Part shown: one piece after another, positions 1 through 11,616 of the stretch
Numbering within the stretch: the stretch's first letter is position 1
Layout: each line of letters opens with the position of its first letter
DNA from: Aliarcobacter thereius LMG 24486
GTDB lineage: Bacteria; Campylobacterota; Campylobacteria; Campylobacterales; Arcobacteraceae
DNA length: 64,000 bases
NCBI RefSeq assembly: GCF_004214815.1
Contig: NZ_CP035926.1
Span: 1,798,001 to 1,862,000 of the forward strand
Reading direction: 5' to 3'
Notes under the pieces: generated by a model
Seen by the model: only the letters and a program-made list of their open reading frames with translations
The model's database searches: none
What the model was told of the DNA's origin: nothing
Position numbers and translations under genes: made by a program

Positions 1-392
1 ATAACTGCTTTATATGTAATTTGATGGTCAATATTTAAATCATTTTCATAATGAGTAAAAATAATATCTGGGCGAATCTCTTCTTTTACTTTTGAAATTA
101 CTTTTACAATATCCAATAAATCAACACTATCAAATCTATTATCAGGAAAATTATAAATAAAAGTTTTTTTTATTCCTATAGTATCATTTGCTCTTTTTAT
201 TTCGCTATTTAAAATCTCTATTTCATCTTTTTTATTTTCAACCACTCTTTTTTCATCTCTGCTTGTTTTTCCTTCACCCAATATCAAAGTATATGCTTCA
301 TAGCCTTCTTGAATTAATCTTGCGACCGTTCCAAAACATCCTAAAACCTCATCATCTGGATGGGCTGCTACTATTAATATTTTTTTATTCAT
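1..392 (-). CDS. PIG-L family deacetylase (partial, C-terminus outside window)
   Basis: The first 130 residues are visible; the gene runs off the left edge. The N-terminus contains AAHPDDEVLG (His11, Asp13, Asp14), the zinc-binding signature of PIG-L/LmbE N-acetylglucosaminyl deacetylases, and a second metal motif near residues 114-123 (HYENDLNIDH). The family removes N-acetyl groups from sugars or sugar conjugates in the cytoplasm. The ATG at 392-390 overlaps the stop of the formyltransferase by 8 bases, so it is the last visible gene of the pse operon. A deacetylase next to a formyltransferase suggests exchange of an N-acetyl for an N-formyl group on the nonulosonate; this is inference. Family assignment is secure, substrate is not. 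Confidence 0.85.
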   Translation of the reverse strand, partial: MNKKILIVAAHPDDEVLGCFGTVARLIQEGYEAYTLILGEGKTSRDEKRVVENKKDEIEILNSEIKRANDTIGIKKTFIYNFPDNRFDSVDLLDIVKVISKVKEEIRPDIIFTHYENDLNIDHQITYKAV

Positions 393-1080
393 CTTTAGAG
401 ACCTCAAATCTTCCTTCAAGTTTTCCATCTTTTATTATAACTTCAGATAGCTCAATTTTCAAATTATCAAGTTCTAAATAAGCTTTAGGGTAACTAGGAG
501 CATCTAGCATCCTAATAAAATCATATAAGTTATTAATAGAAATATCATTTAATGTTTTTATATTACTTTGTTCTGGTGTTCTTCTTTTAAATAATACAAT
601 ATCTCCTTCTTGTCTTACTGGAGTTGGATTTTGTCTTAAGATATTTGGTATTAATTTTTTAAAAATCAGTTTTGAAGCATTTTCATAAATCTCTTTTGCA
701 CTTCCCTTTGAAATATCAAAATCTTCTTTTAAATAAACATCTCCTTCATCTAACTCTTTTGATACTTTAATTGCACTTATTTTTGTATTATATACTTTAT
801 TTATAATTAAATTTTGTAAAGGGCTTCCACCTCTTCCATAAGGTAAATCAGTCATATGAAATAAAATACACTCATAATTTTTATATATATTTTCTGGAAT
901 TATCCATGACCAATGTGGGAAAAATATATATTTTGGATTAATTTTTCTAATATTATCTAAAGTCAATTCTTCTTTATTATCAATTATATGAAAGTTATAT
1001 TCTTTATATAAATTTTCTTTCAATTTAAAATAATTCTTAATATTCCAATCTTTTATTGTTACAATTAAAATATTATTCAT
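385..1080 (-). CDS. Sugar N-formyltransferase-like protein (Fmt superfamily)
   Basis: A 231-residue protein of the formyltransferase fold. The core motif FHMTDLPYGRGGSP (residues 74-87) carries the catalytic-type His75, and DEGDVY (111-116) matches the conserved Asp loop. The Asn two residues before the His in methionyl-tRNA formyltransferase is Leu here. A smaller C-terminal domain (about 150-231) follows. I place the start at the ATG at 1080, one base after the pseI stop, rather than at the in-frame codon at 1137 inside pseI. It is too short and atypical to be the housekeeping Fmt. Its place between pseI and a deacetylase suggests that it formylates an amino sugar of the pseudaminic acid pathway using N10-formyl-tetrahydrofolate; this is inferred from context. 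Confidence 0.75.
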   Translation of the reverse strand: MNNILIVTIKDWNIKNYFKLKENLYKEYNFHIIDNKEELTLDNIRKINPKYIFFPHWSWIIPENIYKNYECILFHMTDLPYGRGGSPLQNLIINKVYNTKISAIKVSKELDEGDVYLKEDFDISKGSAKEIYENASKLIFKKLIPNILRQNPTPVRQEGDIVLFKRRTPEQSNIKTLNDISINNLYDFIRMLDAPSYPKAYLELDNLKIELSEVIIKDGKLEGRFEVSKDE

Positions 1081-1081
1081 A

Positions 1082-2110
1082 TTAAAACATTTCCAATCTA
1101 TCACCAAATTTATAATCTTTTTTAGAAACCTTCCCAATAATATCGTTTAAATATTTAGGATGAAGCCCATACCCTGGTCTTACACTTCGTATATTATCAG
1201 TATTAAATATTTCTCCTTTTTTTATATCTTTTGATATATATAGACTTCTTGCAAAACGACGCTGTTTTGTTCTTTTTTCATTTAAACTATATTCTACTTT
1301 TCCTAACAACTTTTCACTATCTCTAACAGCTTTTATCATATCTTCAAACTCTTTTTTATCTAAAGAAAAATCAGCATCTGCTCCACCTATACTTTTATCA
1401 ATAATAAAATGTTTCTCTATAATCTTTGCTCCTAAAGTAACTGCAACAACTGGTGCAATATGTCCCATAGTATGATCAGAAAAACCAACTTCTACACCAA
1501 ATGTTTCCTTCATATTTTGTATTGTTTTTAAATTTGCTTCTTCTAGCTTTGCTGGATATTCACTTGTACATTTTAAAAGAATAATATCTTCATTTCCAAC
1601 ACTTTTACAAATATTCACAACATCTTGTATCTCATCAATAGTTGCAATACCTGTACTTATAATTATTGGTTTTCCTTTACTTGCTGTATATTTTACAAGT
1701 TCATAATCTGTTATTTCAAAAGATGCAATTTTATAAGCACTTGGATTAAATTGTTCAAGAAAATCAACTGCACTTTTATCGAAAGGTGTTGAGAAAATAT
1801 CTATATCTAAACTTCTTGCATAATCAAAAAGTTCTTTATGCCACTCCCAAGGAGTATATGCTTCTTCATAAAGTTCATAAAGATTTTTTCCATCCCAAAG
1901 TGTTCCACCACTTATCATAAAATCTTCATTATTACTATTTATAGTCATTGTATCAGCACGATATGTTTGAAGTTTTATTGCATTTGCCCCAATTTCCTTT
2001 GCAGCTTTTATAGTCTCTTTTGCTACCTCTAAACTTCCATTGTGATTTGCACTTAACTCTGCAATTATATAAGTTCCATCTTTATTTAAATCAAATTTTC
2101 CTATCTTCAT
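1082..2110 (-). CDS. pseI: Pseudaminic acid synthase PseI
   Basis: Condenses 2,4-diacetamido-2,4,6-trideoxy-L-altrose with phosphoenolpyruvate to give pseudaminic acid in the cytoplasm. The 342 residues match the usual family length of about 343. An N-terminal NeuB barrel begins with IIAELSANHNGS and includes EKHFIIDKSIGGADADFS, a typical NeuB/PseI signature; a C-terminal SAF (antifreeze-like) domain occupies about residues 280-342. The start codon lies inside the end of pseH (20 base overlap), which implies translational coupling. The pse context separates it from the related sialic and legionaminic acid synthases. Confidence 0.95.
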   Translation of the reverse strand: MKIGKFDLNKDGTYIIAELSANHNGSLEVAKETIKAAKEIGANAIKLQTYRADTMTINSNNEDFMISGGTLWDGKNLYELYEEAYTPWEWHKELFDYARSLDIDIFSTPFDKSAVDFLEQFNPSAYKIASFEITDYELVKYTASKGKPIIISTGIATIDEIQDVVNICKSVGNEDIILLKCTSEYPAKLEEANLKTIQNMKETFGVEVGFSDHTMGHIAPVVAVTLGAKIIEKHFIIDKSIGGADADFSLDKKEFEDMIKAVRDSEKLLGKVEYSLNEKRTKQRRFARSLYISKDIKKGEIFNTDNIRSVRPGYGLHPKYLNDIIGKVSKKDYKFGDRLEMF

Positions 2111-2705
2111 TTTTTAACTCCATACAAATTACATTTATATTATTAACAATTTTTCTATCTACTTCTTTAAATTTATATTTTTTATGTAGATTTATAACCT
2201 TGATATTATTTTCAAATATCTCTAATTTTAGTCTATTTACCTTTAATACATCAAAAGCAAATTTTATTGATGTTTCTTCTAATACTCTTCCTATTCCTGA
2301 AACTGAATTAGGATTTCCATAAAAACCAAAATATGAAAACTCACTATTTATATCAACAAAATAAATTACACCTAAATTATCTCCATCTTTTTTTAATAGA
2401 AAATATAATTTATCTTTATTTATTTTTAAATTTTCAATAAAATTCAAATGTTCTTCTAGTTTTATAATATGTTGATTGTACATCCATTTTCTAACTTCTG
2501 GATTATTTCTCCATTCTAAAATTAGATTATTTTCTTCTAAGCTTAAATCTATAAAATCATGAAGAGTTATACTTTTCCCTTCATCTAGTTCAATTTTTAG
2601 TATATATTTAGTACCATCTACTTCAAAAAATTCTGGATGATTTTCATTATCTATAATTCTCAATAAATTAAATTGTTCTTTTGATGTTGATATTACTTTT
2701 TTCAT
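2091..2705 (-). CDS. pseH: UDP-4-amino-4,6-dideoxy-N-acetyl-beta-L-altrosamine N-acetyltransferase PseH
   Basis: A GNAT-fold acetyltransferase that acetylates the 4-amino group made by PseC, using acetyl-CoA. The typical PseH sequence starts near residue 43 with an ILEWRNNPEVRKWMYN segment and continues through SGIGRVLEE (acetyl-CoA loop) and FENNIKVINLHKKYKF. The first 40 or so residues are extra compared with the Campylobacter enzyme as I recall it, and there is no later Met before residue 75, so the extension appears real. The gene sits between pseG and pseI and overlaps pseI by 20 bases. Confidence 0.88.
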   Translation of the reverse strand: MKKVISTSKEQFNLLRIIDNENHPEFFEVDGTKYILKIELDEGKSITLHDFIDLSLEENNLILEWRNNPEVRKWMYNQHIIKLEEHLNFIENLKINKDKLYFLLKKDGDNLGVIYFVDINSEFSYFGFYGNPNSVSGIGRVLEETSIKFAFDVLKVNRLKLEIFENNIKVINLHKKYKFKEVDRKIVNNINVICMELKNEDRKI

Positions 2706-2728
2706 ATAAATTTACCTTTTAATCATTT

Positions 2729-3673
2729 TTAAACTTTATACTTTTCATTTTCTACACCTAAGATTTTATCTATACCTTTTTCCAACTCTTTTTTATTAAA
2801 GCTTCTCAAAGTTTTATATCCATCTTTTACTATATATTTATACATATATTTTTGATTTTTAGCTGTTTTTATAGCAATAAAAGGAATATCTAAATAAAAA
2901 ACTTCATTTAAAGTAACACTTGGAGTAACTATTGCTAAATCACTTTTAATCATATAATTAGCAATTCTTCTTGAATTAATATGTAAATTTATCCATTTCT
3001 TACTTTTACAATATTTATTTAATTGTTTTAGATTTTTATTTGCATTTGTAGTAAAAAGATTTACTACTATTTTTTCTTTATTCTTTTTTCTAAATTTCTT
3101 AATTATTTTTAAAATTTTTATATTTTTATTTGTATGGTCAGCTCCACCCATAGCTACAAAAATAGTTTTTATTTTCTTATTTTTTTTTATTTTTTTTGTT
3201 TGTTTTTTAGCTTCTAAAAATTCTTCTCTTAAAAGTGTGTATTTACTTCCACATCTTAATTCACAATTATTTGGTACTAGATTTTTATATCTTTTTTCAT
3301 CTGCATAAATATTATGATTTAATAAAATATCACAATAATGTTTTTCATAAGTATCGTCAAACACAAATATTTTTAAACTTGGATTTAACTCTTTTAATTT
3401 TTTCTCAAAATTATAATTTATTTCATAACTATCAATTATTATCATATCGATATTTAATTTTTTAATTAACTCGTTTAATTTATCAAAACTATTTGATTTT
3501 AGAAGTTCTATTTTATAACCTGCTTCAATAATTTTGTGATTTATATTTCCATCTAAATTTTCTGTAGCAAAAATAATATTATCATTTAAATATTGTTTTG
3601 CTAAAACCAAATCTCTCATAATATGCCCCGTTCCAATATATGAGGATGAATTGGCTCTTATTAAAATATTCAT
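2729..3673 (-). CDS. pseG: UDP-2,4-diacetamido-2,4,6-trideoxy-beta-L-altropyranose hydrolase PseG
   Basis: Removes UDP from the bis-acetamido sugar to give the free sugar used by PseI. The 314 residues have the glycosyltransferase-B fold pattern of the family. GTGHIMR at residues 14-20 contains His17, equivalent to the catalytic His of the Campylobacter enzyme, and a nucleotide-binding segment lies near TPSVTLNEVFYLDIPFI. The start is one base after the pseF stop. The middle is very rich in Lys and Asn, in line with the low GC content of the genome. Confidence 0.92.
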   Translation of the reverse strand: MNILIRANSSSYIGTGHIMRDLVLAKQYLNDNIIFATENLDGNINHKIIEAGYKIELLKSNSFDKLNELIKKLNIDMIIIDSYEINYNFEKKLKELNPSLKIFVFDDTYEKHYCDILLNHNIYADEKRYKNLVPNNCELRCGSKYTLLREEFLEAKKQTKKIKKNKKIKTIFVAMGGADHTNKNIKILKIIKKFRKKNKEKIVVNLFTTNANKNLKQLNKYCKSKKWINLHINSRRIANYMIKSDLAIVTPSVTLNEVFYLDIPFIAIKTAKNQKYMYKYIVKDGYKTLRSFNKKELEKGIDKILGVENEKYKV

Positions 3674-3674
3674 A

Positions 3675-4377
3675 TCAAATCTTTTTTATATCTTGTGATT
3701 TTCTAATAGCTTCATACATAATCTCTGCCCTTTGCCAATCTTCAAGTGTATCAATATCTTGTACTAAACATCTAGGAAGTATTATAGGAATACTATCTTT
3801 TCCAAACATTATCTCATCTGATTTTATACTTAAGTTTTCCCAATAAAATTGTCCAGCATCTTGATAAGCCTCTTCTAAATCCTGACTTCGTTTCATAAAA
3901 TTTTCTGGCCAAAACATCTCACATCTTTCATCTTGAGTGATTTTAAATGTTCTTTGAATTGGAAATGGCATAGAAGTACAAGAAAAAGCATTTTTAACAG
4001 TTGAATTTTTGAGTTTAGTAAAACCTTCTATTAGATATTTTTCTTGAAGAAATGGGGCTGTTGCATAAATTGTACAAACAAAATCTATTTTTTCTCCATT
4101 TTGTTTTAAAAAATCTATTGCATGATTTACAACTGCTCCCGTACCAGTAAAATCATCACAAAGTTCTTTTGGTCTTATAAATGGAATATCTGCTCCATAA
4201 TTTTTAGATACTTCTACAATCTCCTCATCATCTGTTGAAACTATAACTTTGGAAAAAAGTTTTGATTTAATTGCTGCTTCAATACTATATGCAATAAGTG
4301 GTTTTCCATGAAAATTTTTTATATTTTTTTTAGGGATTCTTTTGCTTCCACCACGTGCTGGAATTATTGCTACACAA

Positions 4378-4385
<8 letters not shown>
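3675..4385 (-). CDS. pseF: Pseudaminic acid cytidylyltransferase PseF
   Basis: Activates pseudaminic acid with CTP to CMP-pseudaminic acid, the donor for flagellin glycosylation. The 236 residues begin with the nucleotidyltransferase signature IPARGGSKRIPKKN (residues 8-21), shared with NeuA and PseF. The GKPLIAYSIEAA and VSTDDEEI segments are also typical. It overlaps pseC by 8 bases and sits among the other pse genes, which separates it from NeuA and LegF. Confidence 0.93.
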
Positions 4386-6542
<2,157 letters not shown>

Positions 6543-6639
6543 TCAAATTACAAATTTAATCTACATTTTAACCTAATTTATTTATTATTTTATTAAATTA
6601 TGTAATAATAAAGAACTATTATTTGAGAAAAAGAGAAAT

Positions 6640-6828
6640 ATGAGCGAAATAATCCCAGAAAATATTTTAAAAATACAAAAAAAACTTGCAACTTTGCAAA
6701 AAGATTCAAGAAACTATAAAAAATATACAAAGATATTGGCAAAACATATAAAAGCTTATACTATGAAAAAAAGAGTAAATGCCCATATTAAAAGCATTGA
6801 AACTATTGAAGCTTTAGATAAAGAGTAA
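6640..6828 (+). CDS. Small hypothetical protein, 62 aa
   Basis: A short, very basic, probably all-helical protein (15 Lys of 62 residues, no Cys or Trp). A purine-rich ribosome binding site precedes the ATG. It lies alone between the pse operon and recA, with its own start and stop. I do not recognise the family. It could bind nucleic acid given its charge, but nothing in the sequence proves this. Confidence 0.6.
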   Translation: MSEIIPENILKIQKKLATLQKDSRNYKKYTKILAKHIKAYTMKKRVNAHIKSIETIEALDKE

Positions 6829-6915
6829 AAATATTGCAAATTGTAATATTTTTACTCATTTTTAAAAATATGTGCTAATATTCCAACAGAAAAGAAAAAG
6901 GCGAGGTAAAACAAA

Positions 6916-7965
6916 ATGGATGAAAATCAAAAAAAATCACTAGAATTAGCAATTAAACAAATAGACAAAGCTTTTGGAAAAGGTACTTTAATAAGACTTG
7001 GAGATAAAGAAGTTATTCCAACTGAAGCTATTAGTACAGGTTCTTTAGGACTTGATTTGGCTTTAGGTGTTGGTGGACTTCCAAAAGGAAGAGTTATAGA
7101 AATTTATGGACCTGAAAGTTCAGGAAAAACAACTCTTACTTTACATGCTATTGCAGAGGCACAAAAAGCTGGTGGAGTTTGCGCTTTTATAGATGCTGAA
7201 CATGCTTTAGATGTAAAATATGCAAAAGATATTGGTGTTGATATTGATAATTTACTTGTTTCTCAGCCAGATTTTGGAGAACAAGCTTTAGAAATTCTTG
7301 AAACTGTTATTAGAAGTGGAGCTGTTGATTTAGTTGTTATTGACTCTGTTGCAGCACTTACACCAAAAGTTGAAATAGATGGTGATATGGATGATATGCA
7401 AGTTGGAGTTCAAGCAAGACTTATGAGTAAAGCTTTAAGAAAAGTTACTGGTCTTTTAAGCAAAATGAACTGTACAGTTATTTTTATTAATCAAATAAGA
7501 ATGAAAATTGGAATGACTGGTTATGGAAGCCCTGAAACAACAACTGGTGGAAATGCACTTAAATTTTACTCTTCAGTTAGACTAGATATTAGAAGAATTG
7601 CTACACTTAAACAAGGTGAAAATTCTATTGGAAATAGAGTTAAAGTTAAAGTTGTAAAAAATAAAGTAGCTGCTCCATTTAAACAAGCTGAGTTTGATAT
7701 TATGTTTGGAGAAGGAATTTCTAAAACAGGTGAACTTGTAGATTATGGAGTTAAACTTGATATTGTTGATAAAGCTGGAGCTTGGTTTAGCTATGGTGAT
7801 ACAAAAATTGGTCAAGGAAGAGAAAACTCTAAAATATTCTTAAGAGATAATCCAGAAATTGCAAAAGAGATAGAAGATAAAATCTTAAATTCTATGGGAA
7901 TAAATGATACAATTATCACTGGAAGTGATGATGAAGATAGTTCTTCTGACTCTTTAGATGATTAA
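6916..7965 (+). CDS. recA: Recombinase A
   Basis: DNA-dependent ATPase that forms filaments on single-stranded DNA for homologous recombination and SOS induction. The 349 residues are full length, with Walker A GPESSGKT (65-72), the Walker B region [12 protein letters not shown], and the conserved [10 protein letters not shown] and [11 protein letters not shown] segments. The acidic C-terminal tail ([12 protein letters not shown]) is typical. It is transcribed alone and followed by a clear terminator. Confidence 0.98.
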   Translation: MDENQKKSLELAIKQIDKAFGKGTLIRLGDKEVIPTEAISTGSLGLDLALGVGGLPKGRVIEIYGPESSGKTTLTLHAIAEAQKAGGVCAFIDAEHALDVKYAKDIGVDIDNLLVSQPDFGEQALEILETVIRSGAVDLVVIDSVAALTPKVEIDGDMDDMQVGVQARLMSKALRKVTGLLSKMNCTVIFINQIRMKIGMTGYGSPETTTGGNALKFYSSVRLDIRRIATLKQGENSIGNRVKVKVVKNKVAAPFKQAEFDIMFGEGISKTGELVDYGVKLDIVDKAGAWFSYGDTKIGQGRENSKIFLRDNPEIAKEIEDKILNSMGINDTIITGSDDEDSSSDSLDD

Positions 7966-7969
7966 TATA

Positions 7970-8004
7970 ATTGAGACAAATTAATTTTGTCTCAATATTT
8001 TTCT
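7970..8004 (+). terminator. Terminator after recA
   Basis: An 11 base perfect stem (7970-7980 with 7986-7996) with a 5 base loop is followed by ATTTTTC. It lies between the convergent recA and transporter genes and may act in both directions. Confidence 0.8.
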
Positions 8005-8018
8005 AAAAAATTTACAAA

Positions 8019-9365
8019 CTAAAAACTTACAAGCCCTGCTTCTTTTAGCATTAAAACAAATATTGCAAAAGGTGTTAAATATCTTAAAACAATAAGCCAT
8101 AAAGAGAATAAGAACTTTCCTAAATATGGTTCAAGTGCTTTTCTTATAACTTCTTTATCTGCAATATATGCGACAAAAATTGATATTGCTATTCCTCCAA
8201 GAGGCATCATAATTGCAGATGTAGAAAAATCTAACCAATCAAAAAATGATCTTCCATAAAATGTTAAATAATCTTTAAAATCATTTGAAAAAGATAATAT
8301 TGCTAAAAGTCCTAAGCTGTATGCAAAAGCAGATACAGTAATTGTTGCTTTTAATCTTTTATATCCTTTTCTCTCCATTAAATACATAATTGCTGGTTCT
8401 ATCATTGAAACAGCAGATGTAATAGCAGCAAAAGCTAAAGCAAGAAAGAAAAATATTGCAAATATTGTACCAGCAAATCCCATATCAGAAAAAATTGCAG
8501 GTAAAGTTATAAAAACCAATCCTACTCCTTTATCTACATTTGCATCTGCACTAAATATTATTGTAAAAATGATAAGTCCTGATAAAAATGCAGTTAAAAC
8601 ATCCATAATTACTACAAAAAGTGTTGCTTTTAGGATATGTGTATCTTCACTTATAGAAGCTGAATAAGTCAAAATAGTTACAACTCCAACAGATAAACAA
8701 AAGAATGCATGTCCAACTGCAATTAAGATTGAATTTGTATCAAAATTCTCAAAATCTACTTTAAACATAAACTCCATAGCTTTTGGAAAACCACTTAAAG
8801 TAATAGAGTAAAAAAACATCAATATAAATATAATAAATAGTGCAGGAATTAGCATATTATTTAATTTTTCTATCCCTTTTTTTATCCCTTTTGAAATAAT
8901 AAAAGCAATTAAGACAAACACAAATGTAAAATATGATATTTGAGATAAAAGATTAGTTTGTGAATAGTTCAAGAAATACTTTTCAGCTAAATCCACACTT
9001 GCAGGCAAAGTTGTAAAGCTTAGAACTGTATAGTGTAAAATCCAAGCTATAACAATAGGATAAAAAGAGATTATTAAGATTCCTGTTATAAAAGTAAAAC
9101 CAATATATTTAAAATATTTATGCTTTTTTGGAGATAAAACTTCAAAAGTTGTAACAGCATCTTTTTTTACAATTTTTCCTAAAATCACCTCAGCAATGAA
9201 TATAGAAATTCCAATAGAAAAAACTGCAAGTAAGAATACTAAAACAAAAGCTCCACCACCATTTTCTCCTGTAATATAAGGAAATTTCCAAATATTACCA
9301 AGCCCAATTGCACTTCCTGCAATCGCCAAAACATATCCAACTCTTGAAAACCTATTTTTATGCAA
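8019..9365 (-). CDS. Sodium-dependent transporter, NSS/SNF family
   Basis: An inner-membrane symporter of the neurotransmitter:sodium symporter family, usually moving amino acids or related amines with Na+. The 448 residues have about 11-12 hydrophobic segments. The N-terminus RVGYVLAIAGSAIGLGNIWK is the family's first helix and contains the unwound sodium and substrate site. The substrate cannot be read from the sequence. It is monocistronic and convergent with recA. Confidence 0.9.
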   Translation of the reverse strand: MHKNRFSRVGYVLAIAGSAIGLGNIWKFPYITGENGGGAFVLVFLLAVFSIGISIFIAEVILGKIVKKDAVTTFEVLSPKKHKYFKYIGFTFITGILIISFYPIVIAWILHYTVLSFTTLPASVDLAEKYFLNYSQTNLLSQISYFTFVFVLIAFIISKGIKKGIEKLNNMLIPALFIIFILMFFYSITLSGFPKAMEFMFKVDFENFDTNSILIAVGHAFFCLSVGVVTILTYSASISEDTHILKATLFVVIMDVLTAFLSGLIIFTIIFSADANVDKGVGLVFITLPAIFSDMGFAGTIFAIFFFLALAFAAITSAVSMIEPAIMYLMERKGYKRLKATITVSAFAYSLGLLAILSFSNDFKDYLTFYGRSFFDWLDFSTSAIMMPLGGIAISIFVAYIADKEVIRKALEPYLGKFLFSLWLIVLRYLTPFAIFVLMLKEAGLVSF

Positions 9366-9565
9366 AACAACCTCTGATATAAACTTTTTTTGATTGTATC
9401 TAAAAGTTTATAATTTTTTTACCTCTACTTTATACTATTATCTCTTAAACACTCTATTATTCTATACTTAGCTGTTTTAGGATATTATAAATTTCTAATT
9501 AAATTGGATAAAGATTATCATAATATGTATATAAATATTACTTTTATTCATAAATAGGAGTTAAA

Positions 9566-10411
9566 ATGAAATTTGTTGGTGCTCATGTGAGTGCAAGTGG
9601 TGGAGTTTATAATTCACCAATAAATGCTAGTTTAATAGGAGCAAAAGCTTTTGCTTTATTTACTAAAAATCAAAGACAATGGAATGCAAAAGCTTTAGAT
9701 AATGAGACAATTGATAGATGGTTTAAAGAGCTTGAAAAAAGTGGAATACAAAGTAAACATATTTTACCTCACAACTCATATCTTATAAATCTTGGGCATC
9801 CAGATAGTGATGCTAGAGAAAAATCTTTAAATAGTTTTATTGATGAAGTTCAAAGATGTGAAATATTAGCTTTAGATAAATTAAATTTTCATCCAGGTTC
9901 TCACTTAAGAAAAATAAGCGAAGATGAGTGTTTAGATAATATTGCAGAGTGTTTAAATATATCTTTAGAAAAAACAAGTGGTGTTAAACTTGTTATTGAA
10001 AATACTGCTGGTCAAGGAAGTAATCTTGGTTACAAATTTGAACATCTTGCATATTTAATAGATAAAGTTGAAGATAAAAGTAGAATTGGTGTATGTATTG
10101 ATACTTGTCATATGTTTACAGCTGGTTATGATATTAGAACAAAAGAAGCCTATGATAAAACTTGGGCAGAATTTGACAAAATTGTAGGAAGAGAATATTT
10201 GGCAGGAATGCATATAAATGATTCAAAACCAGAACTTGGAAGCCGTGTTGATAGACATGATAGCCTTGGAGCTGGTCAAATTGGTTGGGATGCTTTTAAA
10301 TTTATAATGAATGATTCTAGAATGGATGATATTCCACTTGTTTTAGAAACAATAGATGAAAACATTTGGGCACAAGAGATAGAAACTTTATATAGTTTTA
10401 TAGGAAAATAG
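9566..10411 (+). CDS. nfo: Endonuclease IV (AP endonuclease)
   Basis: A zinc-dependent AP endonuclease of base excision repair. The 281 residues contain the family signatures GAHVSASGG (5-13), [20 protein letters not shown] and [20 protein letters not shown], whose His, Asp and Glu residues bind the three zinc ions. TAGGAG lies 7 bases before the ATG. The MFS gene that follows starts one base after the stop. Confidence 0.97.
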   Translation: MKFVGAHVSASGGVYNSPINASLIGAKAFALFTKNQRQWNAKALDNETIDRWFKELEKSGIQSKHILPHNSYLINLGHPDSDAREKSLNSFIDEVQRCEILALDKLNFHPGSHLRKISEDECLDNIAECLNISLEKTSGVKLVIENTAGQGSNLGYKFEHLAYLIDKVEDKSRIGVCIDTCHMFTAGYDIRTKEAYDKTWAEFDKIVGREYLAGMHINDSKPELGSRVDRHDSLGAGQIGWDAFKFIMNDSRMDDIPLVLETIDENIWAQEIETLYSFIGK

Positions 10412-10412
10412 T

Positions 10413-11603
10413 TTGAAAAAAAGATTAATAAACCCTAAGTTTATAACAACAATTTCACTAATTGTAATTTTATGTTATATGGCTGTTGATATGTATCTAG
10501 CTTCAATGCCTGATATTGCAACATATTTCCAAACTTCATATGCAAAGGTACAGCTTTCGCTTACTTTTTATCTTTTTGCTTTGGGAATTGGACAACTGTT
10601 TTTTGGACCACTTATTGACTATTTTGGAAGAAAAAAACTTCTTCTATTTGGTTTTTTAGTTTATGCTTTTTGTTCATTTTTAATTACAACTGCATCAAGC
10701 GTTGAGATATTTTTATTTTATAGAATAATCCAAGGTTTGGGAGTATCTTTAACTTATGTTTCACTAATAAGTATGATAAGAGATGTTTCAAAAGGAAAAG
10801 TAGCAGCAAAAATATTTGCAATATTAATCACAATAGGAGCGATTACTCCAATTTTAGCACCTGCTATTGGTGGATATATTGATCAGATTTTTGGATGGAA
10901 ATCAATATTTTATGTACTTTGTGTTTTAGCACTAATTTTAACTTTTGTATCAGTTTTTACTTTGCAAGAGACTTTAAAAGAAGAGAAAAGAGTAAAAATA
11001 AATTTTAAAAATGTATTTATTATATATGCTTCAATTTTCAAAGATAAAAAGTTTATAATCCCTGCTTTAGCAACTTGTCTTATGTATATGTTTATTTTTG
11101 CATATATTGCAGGTGCTTCTTATGCATATAGAGAAGTTTATGATATAGATGCAAAAACTTTTGGTCTTCTTTTTGGAGCAACGGGAAGTGCTTTATTACT
11201 TGGAGCTTTATTATCTACTAAACTTCTAAAAATTATGGATATGGATAGATTATCTATTACAGGAGCAACTTTTATATTTATTGGAGCTCTTATAAGTTTT
11301 ACAAGCTCAAATATTGCTGTTATAGGTTTAGATGGAATTGTATTTGGATTTTTTATATCTTTCTTTGGTTTAGGTTTAGCAGAAGCAAGTCTTTTTGCTA
11401 TTGCTATGTCTTCACAAAAAAAATCATTGGGAGCAACTGCTGCACTTTTAGGTTCTTTACAACTTTTACTTCCAGCAACAGTTACTTTAATAGCTGGATA
11501 TCTAGTAGAGATTTCAAACTTTCATTGGCTTAGTTTGATTCTTGTTTTAAGTATCCTATCTTTTGTATTCACTGTAAGAGTATTTAGGAAGAAGAAAGCT
11601 TAA
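10413..11603 (+). CDS. Bcr/CflA-type multidrug efflux MFS transporter
   Basis: A 396-residue major facilitator protein with about 12 membrane helices. The early segment VDMYLASMPDIATYF and the loop motif GPLIDYFGRKK match the Bcr/CflA drug:proton antiporter subfamily. The start is TTG with TAGGAAA placed 6-7 bases upstream, inside the end of nfo, so it is probably co-translated with nfo. Exported compounds are unknown. Confidence 0.88.
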   Translation: MKKRLINPKFITTISLIVILCYMAVDMYLASMPDIATYFQTSYAKVQLSLTFYLFALGIGQLFFGPLIDYFGRKKLLLFGFLVYAFCSFLITTASSVEIFLFYRIIQGLGVSLTYVSLISMIRDVSKGKVAAKIFAILITIGAITPILAPAIGGYIDQIFGWKSIFYVLCVLALILTFVSVFTLQETLKEEKRVKINFKNVFIIYASIFKDKKFIIPALATCLMYMFIFAYIAGASYAYREVYDIDAKTFGLLFGATGSALLLGALLSTKLLKIMDMDRLSITGATFIFIGALISFTSSNIAVIGLDGIVFGFFISFFGLGLAEASLFAIAMSSQKKSLGATAALLGSLQLLLPATVTLIAGYLVEISNFHWLSLILVLSILSFVFTVRVFRKKKA

Positions 11604-11616
11604 TATTAAGCTTTCT
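11593..11616. terminator. Bidirectional hairpin between convergent genes
   Basis: A perfect 24 base palindrome (12 base arms) spans the stop codons of the MFS and SulP genes, which are only two bases apart. A short pyrimidine run follows on either strand. It probably ends transcription in both directions. Confidence 0.6.

Noticed and set aside
188-481. 97-residue plus-strand frame rich in Leu, Phe and Ser
   Set aside because: It is antisense to the deacetylase and formyltransferase genes; such frames are common opposite AT-rich genes.
1081-1137. Earlier in-frame start of the formyltransferase
   Set aside because: It lies within pseI in another frame, and the ATG at 1080 follows the pseI stop by one base with homology beginning there.
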